Origin: Stenotrophomonas sp. 24(2023)
GTDB taxonomy: Bacteria > Pseudomonadota > Gammaproteobacteria > Xanthomonadales > Xanthomonadaceae
Direction of reading: 5' to 3'
NCBI RefSeq assembly: GCF_030913365.1
Contig: NZ_CP133160.1
Location: 4,192,001-4,256,000, forward strand
DNA: 64,000 nucleotides
A program made the translations under genes and the position numbers. Position 1 is the first letter of the stretch; each line of letters begins with the position of its first letter. Below, piece by piece: positions 8,611 to 18,900 of this stretch. The notes below the pieces were generated by a model. That model saw only the letters and a program-made list of their open reading frames with translations, did no database searches and was not told the origin of the DNA.

Positions 8611-9264
8611 ATGCGCCCTTCCCTTTCCGCTCTCGCCGCTGCGGCGGTCCTTGTGGCCTCGGCCAGTGCATGCAGCCGTACGCCCTCCGCTGGCCCAGCG
8701 GCGGCCGCCGCCCCGGCCGCCGCCGCCAACGCAGCCGCGACTGCACCGTCACCGGCGCCCGCGTTCAGTGAGTCGCCAGCGGGCCTGCGCATCGACAACG
8801 TGCCGGGCATGCACGTTGTACGGGACTTCACGCGCAGCTACCTGGCGCTGGACAGCTGGAAACTGTTCGCCGGGCCGGACAGCACCGGCACCCCGCTGGC
8901 CGCGCTGGTGATGGACGGCTCCAATGCGATCACCGCTGCCGAACTGCGGGTCGGCCGCAGCACCGATGCCGCCGCGGTGGCCGCCTGCCTGCAGCCCCCG
9001 GCCGAGGCGACCGGCGCCGCCGACCGCGTGACCGTGGCCGGCGTGGACGCCACCCACTTCCGCAGCGGTGATGCGGCCATGAGCCATTACCTGTCCGCCG
9101 ACAGCTACCGCGTGGTGCGCGATGGCGCGTGTTATGCCATCGACCAGATCGTCTTCGGTACGCGGCCGGAGGTCTACGATCCGCCGCGCACGCCGCCCTT
9201 CAGCCAGGACGCCGCGAAAGCCCAGCTGGATACGGCCCTGAAGGCCCTGCACTGGGTCCGCTGA
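8611..9264 (+). CDS. Predicted lipoprotein, unknown function
   Basis: 217 residues. The signal peptide ends in a lipobox-like SASAC (Cys about residue 21). An Ala/Pro-rich linker of about 35 residues follows, as is common in surface or outer-membrane lipoproteins. The globular part (residues 55-217) has two cysteines (ACLQPP and GACYAID). It is divergent from ycaQ and convergent with the large outer-membrane gene, from which a perfect stem-loop separates it. Family not recognised. Confidence 0.75.
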   Translation: MRPSLSALAAAAVLVASASACSRTPSAGPAAAAAPAAAANAAATAPSPAPAFSESPAGLRIDNVPGMHVVRDFTRSYLALDSWKLFAGPDSTGTPLAALVMDGSNAITAAELRVGRSTDAAAVAACLQPPAEATGAADRVTVAGVDATHFRSGDAAMSHYLSADSYRVVRDGACYAIDQIVFGTRPEVYDPPRTPPFSQDAAKAQLDTALKALHWVR

Positions 9265-9265
9265 C

Positions 9266-9293
9266 CGGCGGCGGCACCGGCGTGCCGCCGCCG
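9266..9293. terminator. 12-bp stem-loop between convergent genes
   Basis: CGGCGGCGGCAC, loop CGGC, GTGCCGCCGCCG: a perfect 12-base-pair stem placed two bases after one stop and eight bases from the other. It has no T-tract, so it is either a bidirectional GC-rich terminator or an RNA end-stabilising hairpin. Confidence 0.6.
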
Positions 9294-9301
9294 CTGCCGG
9301 C

Positions 9302-12300
9302 TCAGTAGCGCCCCACCAGGTTCAGGTACCAGCCGCGGTGGTTGTAGTCGAAGCGGGTCAGGTCATCACTGAAATCGGTGAAGTTGTAGCCCACGCCAAC
9401 CCGGAAGTTGCGCCCGACATCGCGGTCCACCCCGGCCAGCCAACCCTGCCGGCGCCCGCCATCGCGCACGTCGAGCAGGCGGTATTCCAGCAGCCCATGC
9501 CACTGGTAATACAGGTCGTAGCGCAGCTGCGCGGCCCCGAAGCTGGTGGCCGAATCGAACCAGGGCCCACTGCCACGCCCGTAGCGCATCTCGCCTTCGC
9601 GGCGGGCCAGCTTGCCGGCCACTTCCCAGCGCTGGTCGATGCGGTAGACGCCCTCAACGGACAGCACCTGCGTGCGCTGGTCGTAGTCCACGCCGTTCAC
9701 CTGGCCCAGCGTGGACAGGTCGTACAGGTAGGTATAGCGGCCGAACAGCGCCCAGCGGTCGTTGTCCCACGGCCGGTAGGCAAAGCCGATGTTGCCTTCG
9801 ATGAAGCGCGCCCCGGCCTGCGGGTTGATCGCATCATCGGTGTCGGCGTAGTTGAAGCGGCCGGCAATGCGCCAGCTGTCATTGAGGCGGTGGCTCAGGC
9901 GGTTGGTGCTGACCCACTGCGTGCGCCGTTCGGCCCCCGTATCGCGGCGCCATTCCAGCTTGCTCTGCCAGTCCGTGCCCGGCGCGGTACGGCCACCGGA
10001 CAGGCTGATGGCCTTGCGGTCCACCTGGCCGTTGGCCGCGTCCAGCTTGCCGTCGCTGAGCGTGAACCCCGCGTTCCAGCCCACCGCCGGGAAGAAGTCC
10101 ATGCCGAAGGTGTTGGCCAGGCCCGATTCCTGGCCGGACTTGAGGAACTGGCTTTCATTGAACACGTTGACCTGGTCGGACAACCGCCAGCGCTGGCCCA
10201 GCGTCCAGCCATCCTGGGCGTTGGGGCTGAACAGCGGGTCGTACTCGCTGCGGTCGGTGGACTGGGTGAACGTGCCGTAGAAGCTGTGCTGCGGGGTGAG
10301 CTTGTATTCGGCGCTCACCTGCGCGGCACTGCCGCGGTCACCATCACTCACTTCAGCACCGACCGTGGACTGGTTACCAAACGTGTAGGTGCCGCCGGCC
10401 ACCACGGCATCGTTGTCGGCATAGCGGCCATGGTCGTCATCCACGGTCAGCTGGCCACCGCCGTACACATCCAGGGCGGTGCCGATGCGGTGGGTGTAGC
10501 GGGCCGCCGCCAGCACACCGGCGATGTTGCTGTTGCCGTTGCCCAGACGCTTCTCCTGCACGCGGCGCAGTTCGCCGGACAGGCGGTCATTGTCGCCGAT
10601 GCGCCATTCGGCCGTGGCCTGGGCCTGGATCAGCGACTCGTTGCCGCGCCGCGCTTCGCTGTAGCGGGCGTAGAGATTGAAGTCATCGGTCACGTAGCCC
10701 AGCAGTTCCACGCCCTGTTCGCGCACGCGCTGGCCGGTATCGAAGCGGCCGACCGAATAGCCACCGTCCACCTGCCGCCACCATGCACCCGCGCTCCAGT
10801 CCTTGTCGGTCCAGCCCAGTTCACGCAGGTTGATGCGGCCTTCCACCGCGGTGGCCTCGCCTTCGCGTGGGCCCTGCGGGTTGAGCCGGGTGAAGCTCAG
10901 GCCACCGTTGTCGGAGAAGAACACCGGCGTGCTGGTGGCCTCGGTACGGCTGTGCTCCACCTTCAGGTAGGTGCCCCGGCCGGCCTGCAGGGTCAGGTCG
11001 GCGCCACGCAGGGAGTAGTCCTGCCCCGCACGCTGTTCGTCCACATAGGTCGCACCGACGGCCACATGGTCGCCGAACCAGTGCTTGCCGCGCACGCCGG
11101 CGGTGATGTCGTCGGCATCGAAGCCGGTGGGCACCCATTCGTAATCGACGATCAGGCGCTGCTCGTAGCCGTCCAGCGGCACGTCGCGGCTGATCCGCCG
11201 CAGGTTCTCGCGGCTGACCTGGGCCAGCGGCCGGGTCAGCAGGATGCGCCCCTGCAGGGCGTCGATCTCGTAGTCGGCGCCGCGTACCAGTGCCACCCGC
11301 TGCTCGACACGGCCGGTGGTGCGGTCACGGATTTCCAGCACCACCTGGTCCGAGCCGCGCAGGATGCTGGCATGGCGCAGGTAATAGAGGCTGCCGCCGG
11401 TACCGATGAATTCGCTGTGGCCCGGTGCCGTTTCCGCCTGTGAACCGAACAGGCGCAGTTCACTGCGCGCATCGCCCCAGGCATTGGCCCCGCGCGAGCG
11501 CCACGACACGGCCGCGCCGTACAGCGAACGCACGTACTGGGCGTACTCGGTGCCGGTCAGGCCGGTGTTGTAGTTGCCCCACAACGCCTGGTTCTTGTCC
11601 CAGTCCATGCGCAGGTAGAAGCGGCCCATGGTATCCACGTCGCGCTGGGTCAGCGAATCATCGCCATAGGTGGGGTAATACAGGTCCGGGTCCAGGCTGC
11701 GGAACAGGTCCTGCGGGTCGGCGTTGGTGAAGCCGTCGAACAGATCCTTCAACGGCCGGTTCTGGGTATCGGCCTGGGCGGTCAGCAGGTAACGGCCACG
11801 CGTCTTGGCTTTCAGGTAGAAGGCCAGCCGCCCGTCGCTGAGCACATCGTCGTTGCGCTCGCCGCGGGCCACATCGCGCCCGGCCCCTGTCGCCTTGTTC
11901 TGGTACACCGTAATGTCGGCCAGGCCGACGCCGAACAGGTAGCTGCCACTGACATCCACCGACAGCGTGCGGTTGATCGCCGGCTCGCGCGGGCGCTCGA
12001 CACTGACGGCGAATTCATGATGGCCGATCGGCATCAGGTATTCGGCCGCGAACTTGCGGTCCTGGTCCAGCGGGTAGCTTTCGCCATTGATCTTCAGCGA
12101 TGCCCCCAGCGGCAGGTCACGCCCACGCAGGCGGACCCGCGAGCCATGCACCGGGATGTTCTGCAGGCGCAGGCCGTTGCCCTGGAATACCTGTTCCAGC
12201 AGTGACAACGATGCGGCCTGGTTGGCATCCACGGCACTGCCGCGGCGGTTCTCCAGCGCGTCACGCAACTGCTGGTTGCCGTGCTCGACCTCGGCCACGG

Positions 12301-12988
12301 TCACCAGCTGCAGCGACTGCGGGGTGGTCTCGTCCATGTTGCCCTGCGCGTCATACGCACGCAGCACGTACACCAGGCGATCACCACGGCGCAGCGGCAC
12401 CGAGGCCGGCAACGTGCCATCCCAGCTGCCCTGCCCCACGGCAGACACCGGCACCGCGAAGGTGGCCAGCGGCTGCACCAGATCGCTGTCGCTGCCACGG
12501 TAGACGCTCACTTCCAGGCGCTGGATGAAGGCGGTGTAATTGCCACGCACGTAGAAATCCACCGGGCGGACGATGCGGCCCTGGTCGAAGGCCACCAGCG
12601 ACGGAGCGGAAATGGACAGTTCCGGCTGGCCCATCGCCGGGTCCTCGGTGGCCCAGATCGCGCCGCCTTCGGGCAGGCGGATCATGAACTGGCCACTGAC
12701 GGTCGCCTTGCCCGGCGCATCCAGCGCGATGCTGACACGGCGGTCCGGCTGCAGGGCCTGCGAACCGGAACGGGCATCGGTGCCTTCGGTCACCGGCTCG
12801 TCGTAGCTGCGCGAGCGCAGGGTGAACAACAGGTTGCCATCAGCGCTGCACTGCGCGCCATTGCATTCCAGTGGCGTGTCCGCCGGTGCAGCCTGTGCCG
12901 TGCCGGCCAGGCACAGCAGCAGGGCATGGCAGAGGGTGGCGCGCGGCAGGCGCAAAGGACGCCGGGGGGCCATGTAACGGGTATTCAT
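9302..12988 (-). CDS. Large outer-membrane beta-barrel protein, partner of the DUF11/OmpA protein
   Basis: 1228 residues with a signal peptide (LCHALLLCLAGTAQAA). The N-terminal about 350 residues look like beta-sandwich modules. A PEGA-like segment (RLRGRDLPLGASLKINGES) follows, then from about residue 400 a long barrel-type region of alternating aromatic/charged strands. The last residues are YLNLVGRY, ending in an aromatic residue as outer-membrane barrels do. It overlaps the stop of the 2302-residue gene by ATGA, so it is made with it. It may anchor, export or cap the surface protein, or be a large porin. No TonB box or usher plug was identified. Function is inference. Confidence 0.75.
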   Translation of the reverse strand: MNTRYMAPRRPLRLPRATLCHALLLCLAGTAQAAPADTPLECNGAQCSADGNLLFTLRSRSYDEPVTEGTDARSGSQALQPDRRVSIALDAPGKATVSGQFMIRLPEGGAIWATEDPAMGQPELSISAPSLVAFDQGRIVRPVDFYVRGNYTAFIQRLEVSVYRGSDSDLVQPLATFAVPVSAVGQGSWDGTLPASVPLRRGDRLVYVLRAYDAQGNMDETTPQSLQLVTVAEVEHGNQQLRDALENRRGSAVDANQAASLSLLEQVFQGNGLRLQNIPVHGSRVRLRGRDLPLGASLKINGESYPLDQDRKFAAEYLMPIGHHEFAVSVERPREPAINRTLSVDVSGSYLFGVGLADITVYQNKATGAGRDVARGERNDDVLSDGRLAFYLKAKTRGRYLLTAQADTQNRPLKDLFDGFTNADPQDLFRSLDPDLYYPTYGDDSLTQRDVDTMGRFYLRMDWDKNQALWGNYNTGLTGTEYAQYVRSLYGAAVSWRSRGANAWGDARSELRLFGSQAETAPGHSEFIGTGGSLYYLRHASILRGSDQVVLEIRDRTTGRVEQRVALVRGADYEIDALQGRILLTRPLAQVSRENLRRISRDVPLDGYEQRLIVDYEWVPTGFDADDITAGVRGKHWFGDHVAVGATYVDEQRAGQDYSLRGADLTLQAGRGTYLKVEHSRTEATSTPVFFSDNGGLSFTRLNPQGPREGEATAVEGRINLRELGWTDKDWSAGAWWRQVDGGYSVGRFDTGQRVREQGVELLGYVTDDFNLYARYSEARRGNESLIQAQATAEWRIGDNDRLSGELRRVQEKRLGNGNSNIAGVLAAARYTHRIGTALDVYGGGQLTVDDDHGRYADNDAVVAGGTYTFGNQSTVGAEVSDGDRGSAAQVSAEYKLTPQHSFYGTFTQSTDRSEYDPLFSPNAQDGWTLGQRWRLSDQVNVFNESQFLKSGQESGLANTFGMDFFPAVGWNAGFTLSDGKLDAANGQVDRKAISLSGGRTAPGTDWQSKLEWRRDTGAERRTQWVSTNRLSHRLNDSWRIAGRFNYADTDDAINPQAGARFIEGNIGFAYRPWDNDRWALFGRYTYLYDLSTLGQVNGVDYDQRTQVLSVEGVYRIDQRWEVAGKLARREGEMRYGRGSGPWFDSATSFGAAQLRYDLYYQWHGLLEYRLLDVRDGGRRQGWLAGVDRDVGRNFRVGVGYNFTDFSDDLTRFDYNHRGWYLNLVGRY

Positions 12989-15900
12989 CGGCGTGCCTCC
13001 TGTTGCCGTGCCGCCTCGCGGGTGGCGGCGCTCTCCTGGTTGCGGACGCGGACGCGCTGCTGCACGGCCGGGCTGAGCTGGCCTCGCAGGGCTTCGAACA
13101 CCGCCTCGGCACGGCGCAGGCCCAGCGCCTGGTTGTAGGCGTGCCGGCCGCGCACGTCGGTATGGCCGACCAGGCTGACCTGCCCCCCCCCCATGGCCTC
13201 CAGCCGGCGGGCAATGCTGGCCAGCAGTGGCGTGAAGCCTTCGCGGATGACGGCCTTGTCGGTGTCGAACAGCACGGTGCCCAGCAGTGCGCCGCCGGCA
13301 TCCACGCCGGCCACCAGCGAATGCGGGTCGTCCACCCGGGTGCGCAGCTGCACGGTCAGGCCACCGCGCGAGGCTTCGGCCACCTCGGCCTGCAGCGCCT
13401 CACGCACGGCCACCGCACGGGCGAACGCCAGGGCCTGGCTGTCACCGTCGGCCAGGATCACCACATCACCGCCGCGGTAGCGGTCCACCACCTCGGCGAT
13501 CTTCGCCAGCACCGGCTTGTAATCGGCGCGCAGTTCACTGCTGCCGGGCGCGAACAGAACCTCGCCCAGTGCCAGTTCGATGCGCTCGGCCGCTGCCTGT
13601 GGCGACGGCGGCAGGCGCACGCCGAAGCTGAAGCGGGTCGGCACACCCTGGGTCACGCGGCGCAGCAGCGGGTTTTCGGTGGTCAGTTCGCTGCCGGCCG
13701 GCAAGGTGGCCGGGTCCAGCTTGACGATGAAGTTGCGGCCCAGCCGCGCATCGCCCCCGTGTACATCGGCCAGGTGGTAGCGCCCGAACGGATCGGTCTC
13801 GATCAGCAGGCCTTCCACCGTGGCCAGGCGCACGCCCGGGATGCCCTGTTCCTGGATGCCCTCGTTGCGGATCACATAGGCCACTTCGTAGCCATCGGCC
13901 ACGCGTGCCACATCGCGGTGCACCGACGGCTCGGCAGCGGTCAGGCCCTTGGCCGCCTGCCCACTGCGCTGCAGCGTGGTGGCGCCGGCCGCATCCATGC
14001 GCAGCTGCAGCCCCTGTGTGCTGTCCAGCTGGAAGTCATCGGTGAAGGCCAGTTCGCGCAGGCGCTGGCGCACCACCACCTGGTGGTCCGCGGCGCTGTC
14101 GGCGCTGGAACCCCGGCCCGCCACGGTGCCCACCTGCAGCCCATGCAGCAGCGGGGCGCTGGCATCGGCCACCGGCTGCGGGCCCTGCCCATGGTCGATG
14201 GTGGTCGAGCCGGGGATGTAGGCCGACGGCGCGAAGCCGCCCTGCACGCGGACGCCGGTCAGTTCGGCACTGTCCTGCCAGCCATCACCATCGCGGTCAT
14301 CGAACACGGTACCGAATACCAGGCTGTCTTCCAGCAGCGGGTCGGCATCCATGCGCACCTCGGCGGTGGCGAGGTTGGACAGCGGTGCGCCATCGGTCCC
14401 GGTCGCCACGGCTTCGTTGACGTGGTTGCCCGAACGCACCCCCGCCCCCACCCGCAGCAGGTAGGTGATGGTGGCGCTGCGGCCCACGGCGATATCCACC
14501 GCACCGATGCGCAGCGGCGCCTGGCTGCTGGCCAGGGCGAAGGCGCCGTCATCATCGGCCACCGCCATCGACCCGGCCACGTAGCTGAAGCCCGGCGGCG
14601 GCGTATCGACCACGATGCCGTCACGCCAGTTGCTGCCGCCCACGTTTTCCACCACCAGCTGGTAGCGGACCAGGTCACCGACCTTCACCAGCCGCGGGCT
14701 GGCCGTCTTGGTGATGCGCAGCGCGAAATCGGACAGCACCGGGTGGCGCGTTTCGCAGGTGCCGCACTCCGGCGGCGTGCCACCGTCGGGGTACTGGCCA
14801 CGCAGGCGGTTGCTGACCGCGCTGCGGGCCTGCGCATTGACCACCGCCTGGTAGCTGAACTCATGCCGGCCCGGCGTGGTGCCCGCCGGCAGCGTGCAGA
14901 CGATGTCGCTGCCCTGGCGTGCGCAGCCCGCCGGCAGGGTGTCGATGGTCAGCCCCGGGTCGGGGGTATCGACCAGCTGCAGGGCCGCCCGCAGGGCCGC
15001 CCGTTCGACCGTGGCACCCAGGGTGTAGCGCAGGCGATCGCCCGGGCGCAGCGTGGTCCCGCTGGCCGGGTCGGCCTGCTTGTCCAGCACCACGCGCGGC
15101 TCGGCCAGCGGATGCTCGGTGCTGCAGGTGGTGCAGTCCGGCGGCTGGCCGCCACCGCCCTGCCCGACCACCACATTGCCGATCGGCCCACGGGCGTCGA
15201 CGGACACATGCGCCTGGTAGGTCACCGCATAGCGGCCCGGCACGGTGCCGGCCGGCAGCGTGCAGACCAGGCTGGCGCTGCAGGTGAAGGCACCCGACGC
15301 ACTGACCGCATCGAACACCAGGCCGTTGCCCAGGGTGTCATCCAGCCGCAGCGGCTGGGTGGTGGCGGCATGCAGCACATCCACGGTCAGCGTATAGCTG
15401 ATGCTGTCCCCGGCACGCACCTCCGTGCCAGCGGCCGGCAGCGAGCTTTTCACCACCTGGATTTCCGTGGCGCGCAGCACGTGCTCGGTGCTGCAGTCGG
15501 CACTGCAGGTGGGCGTATCGCTGCCACTGCCGAGCACGGCGTTGCGCACGCTGCCGGTGGCCTGCGCGTTGACCTGCGCGCGATAGCCCAGGGTGTAGGT
15601 GCCCGGCACGGTGCCGGCCGGCAGCGTGCACACCAGCGGGTTGGCCACGGTGCAGCTGAAGGCGCCCGGCTGGGTCACCGCCACCAGGTCCAGGCCGTTG
15701 CCCAGGGTGTCGGTGAAGGTCAGCACGCCGGTGGTCTGCGAATTGGCGACCACCACCTCCACGCTGTACTCCACCGCGTCGCCCACGCTGACCGGGCTGG
15801 CCGTCGCCGAGGTCTTGCGGTAGGTCACGGCGGCAGCCAGCACCGGCGTGGTGGTGGTGCAATCGGTCACGCAGGTCTGCGTGCCGTTGCCGCTGCCCAC

Positions 15901-18900
15901 CACGCCGTTGCGCACGTTGCCGGTGGCCTGTGCATTGACGGTGGCGGTGTAGTTGACGGTGTAGGTGCCGGGCACGCTGCCGGCCGGCAACGTGCACACC
16001 AGCGGGTTGCCGGCACCGCAGCTGAAACCGGTGGTGGCGGTCACCGCACCGAAGTCCAGGCCGGTGCCCAGCGTATCGGTCAGGGTGAACACGGTGGTGG
16101 TCTGCGAACGGCTGACCACGGCGGTCAGCGTATAGGCGATGGTGTCGCCCACCTTGACCGCGCCCGCGGCCGCCGAGGACTTGCGGTAATCGATGCGGGG
16201 CGCATCCACCGGCGTGCTGGTGCCGCAGTTGCTGGTGCACGACGGGGTGTCGCCACCGCTGCCCAGCACCGCGTTGGTCACCTGGCCGGTGGCCTGCGCG
16301 TTCACGGTAGCGGTATAGGACACGCTGTAGCTGCCCGGTACGGTACCGGCCGGCAGCACGCACACCAGCGGATTGCCGACGGTGCAGCTGTAGGCGCCGG
16401 CACTGGTGATGGTGCCCACATCCAGGCCGGTGCCCAGGGTATCGGTCAGGGTGACCGCGTCGGTGGTCTGCGAATTGGTCACCACGGTGGTCAGCGTGTA
16501 GGTCAGCACATCACCCACGGCGACCGGCCCGGCGGTATTGACCGACTTGGCATAGCTCACGCCGGGCGTGGCCACCGGGGTGGTGGTGTCGCAGCTGCTG
16601 CCGCAGCTGGGAGTGTCCGGCCCGGTGCCGACCACGGCATTGCGCAGCTGGCCACTGGCCTGGGCATTGACGGTGGCGGTATAGGTCAGGCTGTAGCTGC
16701 CCGGCGGGCGGCCCGCCGGCAGACTGCACACCAGCGGGTTGGCGGCATTGCAGGTAAACGCTCCGGCACTGGTGACCGCAGTGAAATCCAGGCCCGTGCC
16801 AAGCGTGTCGGTCAGGGTGACCACGCCGGTGGTCGGTGCATCGGCCACGGTGACCGTCAGCGTGTAGGCCAGGCTGTCACCCACGCGCAGCGGGCCGCCG
16901 GTGGAGGCCTGCTTGCTGTAGCGCACCTGCGGGCTGGCCAGCGGCGTGGTGGTGTCACAGCTGCCGCTGCAGGTGGGCGTATCCGGGCCGCTGGGCACCA
17001 CGGCGTTGCGCAGCGGGCCGATGGCCTGTGCGTTCACCGTGGCGGTATAGGACATCGTGTAGGTGCCGGGCACGGTGCCGGCCGGCAGCGTGCACACCAG
17101 CGGATTGGCCGCGTTGCAGGTGAATGCCCCGGGGCTGGTGACACTGCCGAAATCCAGGCCGGTGCCGAGGGTATCGGTCAGAGTGACCACGCCGGTGGTG
17201 CGCGCATCGGCCACCACCACGCTGAGCGTGTAGTTGATGCTGCCACCGATGGCGACCGGGCCGGCCGTGGTGCTGGCCTTGGATACGCTCACGCGCGGTG
17301 CGCCGACCGGCGTGGTGGTATCGCAGCTGCCACCGCAGGTGGGCGTATCCGGCCCGCTGGGCACCACCGCATTGCGCACCTGGCCGCTGGCCTGCGCGTT
17401 CACGGTGGCGGTGTAGGACATGTTGTAGCTGCCCGGCACGCTGCCGGCCGGCAATGTGCACACCAGCGGATTGGCGCTGTTGCAGGTGAACGCGCCGGCA
17501 CTGGTGATGCTGCCGAAGTCCAGGCCGGTGCCCAGCGTGTCGGTGAGCGTGACCACGCCGTTGGTGCGTGCGTTGGCCACGACGACGGTCAGCGTGTAGC
17601 CGACGCTGTCACCGACCACCACCGGGCCGGGGGTGGTGCTGGCCTTGGACACGCTGACCTGCGGTGCCGCCACCGGCGTGGTGGTCGTGCAGACGCCGGT
17701 GCAGGTGGGGGTATCGGTACCGGTGCCGACCACGGCATTGGTCACCTGGCCGCTGGCCTGTGCGTTGACGACCGCGCTGTAGGTCAGGCTGTAGGTGCCC
17801 GGCAGGGTATCGGTCGGCAGCGTACACACCAGTGGGTTGGCGGCGTTGCAGGTGAACGGCCCCGCGCTGGTGACGCTGCCGAAATCCAGGCCCGTGCCCA
17901 GCGTATCGGTGAGCGTGACCACATCGCGCGTGTTGCCATCGGCGACGGTGACATCCACGGTGTAGCCGAGCGTGTCGCCGACGCTGACCGGCCCGGCGGT
18001 GTTGGCGCGCTTGACGTAGCCCACGCGGGTGGGCGGCACCGTCACCGGGCTCAGGGCGCAGTGATCGGCATCGGTACAGGCCGCACCGGGCTGCGGGGTA
18101 ACGCCGCCGTTGAAGGGGTCATGGCCGCCGCCGACGCTGGCGTAGTTGGTCAGCGTGCCGGTGGCACTGGCGGTGACGGTGACCGGCAGCACCATCGCAC
18201 TGCTGGCACCGGGGTTGCCCGTGGCGGCCAGCACCTGGGCGGAGGTACAGGTCACGCGCTGGCCGGCAGCGGCACAGCTCCAGCCGTTGCTGACCAGGGT
18301 GCCGGTCCACGCCGGCACGATACCGGCCGGCAGGTCATCCAGCACCGTGATGGTGCCCGGCTGCACGTTCGGTGGGTTGCCGGTAGGCACATCGGTGGTG
18401 TTGCTGACCGTCAGCGTGTACAGCTGGCCGGTGACACCGTAGTTCCAGACACCTGCCGTGCTGTTGTTGGTCTTGGTGATGCGCAGCGACGGTGCGGCGA
18501 TGGTGATCAGGTGATCTTCCACTTCGCCGTCGTCGGCCACGCCGATCGGCTGCTGGATCTGTGCCGGGTTGGTGGCATAGCGCAGGCGCACGAAGCTGGG
18601 CCCGGCCACCACCGTGCCCGGCACGGTCCAGCTCAGGGTGGCGGTGCCGCCACTGCAGAGCGCCGTGTTGCTGCGTTCGCCGGCATCGAACTGGCCATTG
18701 CGGTTGAAGTCGATCCAGCCGGCCACGCTGCCGTTGCCCATGCACGCCACCGGCTGGGTGACCACGGTGCCGGCCTGCATGACGGTCAGCCGGTAGTTGC
18801 GCGGCCATGCATCTTCTTCGTTGGGATTGCCTGCGGGGAAATCGTCGTCACCGCGCGCGTCGTTGCTGTAGCTGCTGCGCTGTTCGGTATCCGGGCCGAC

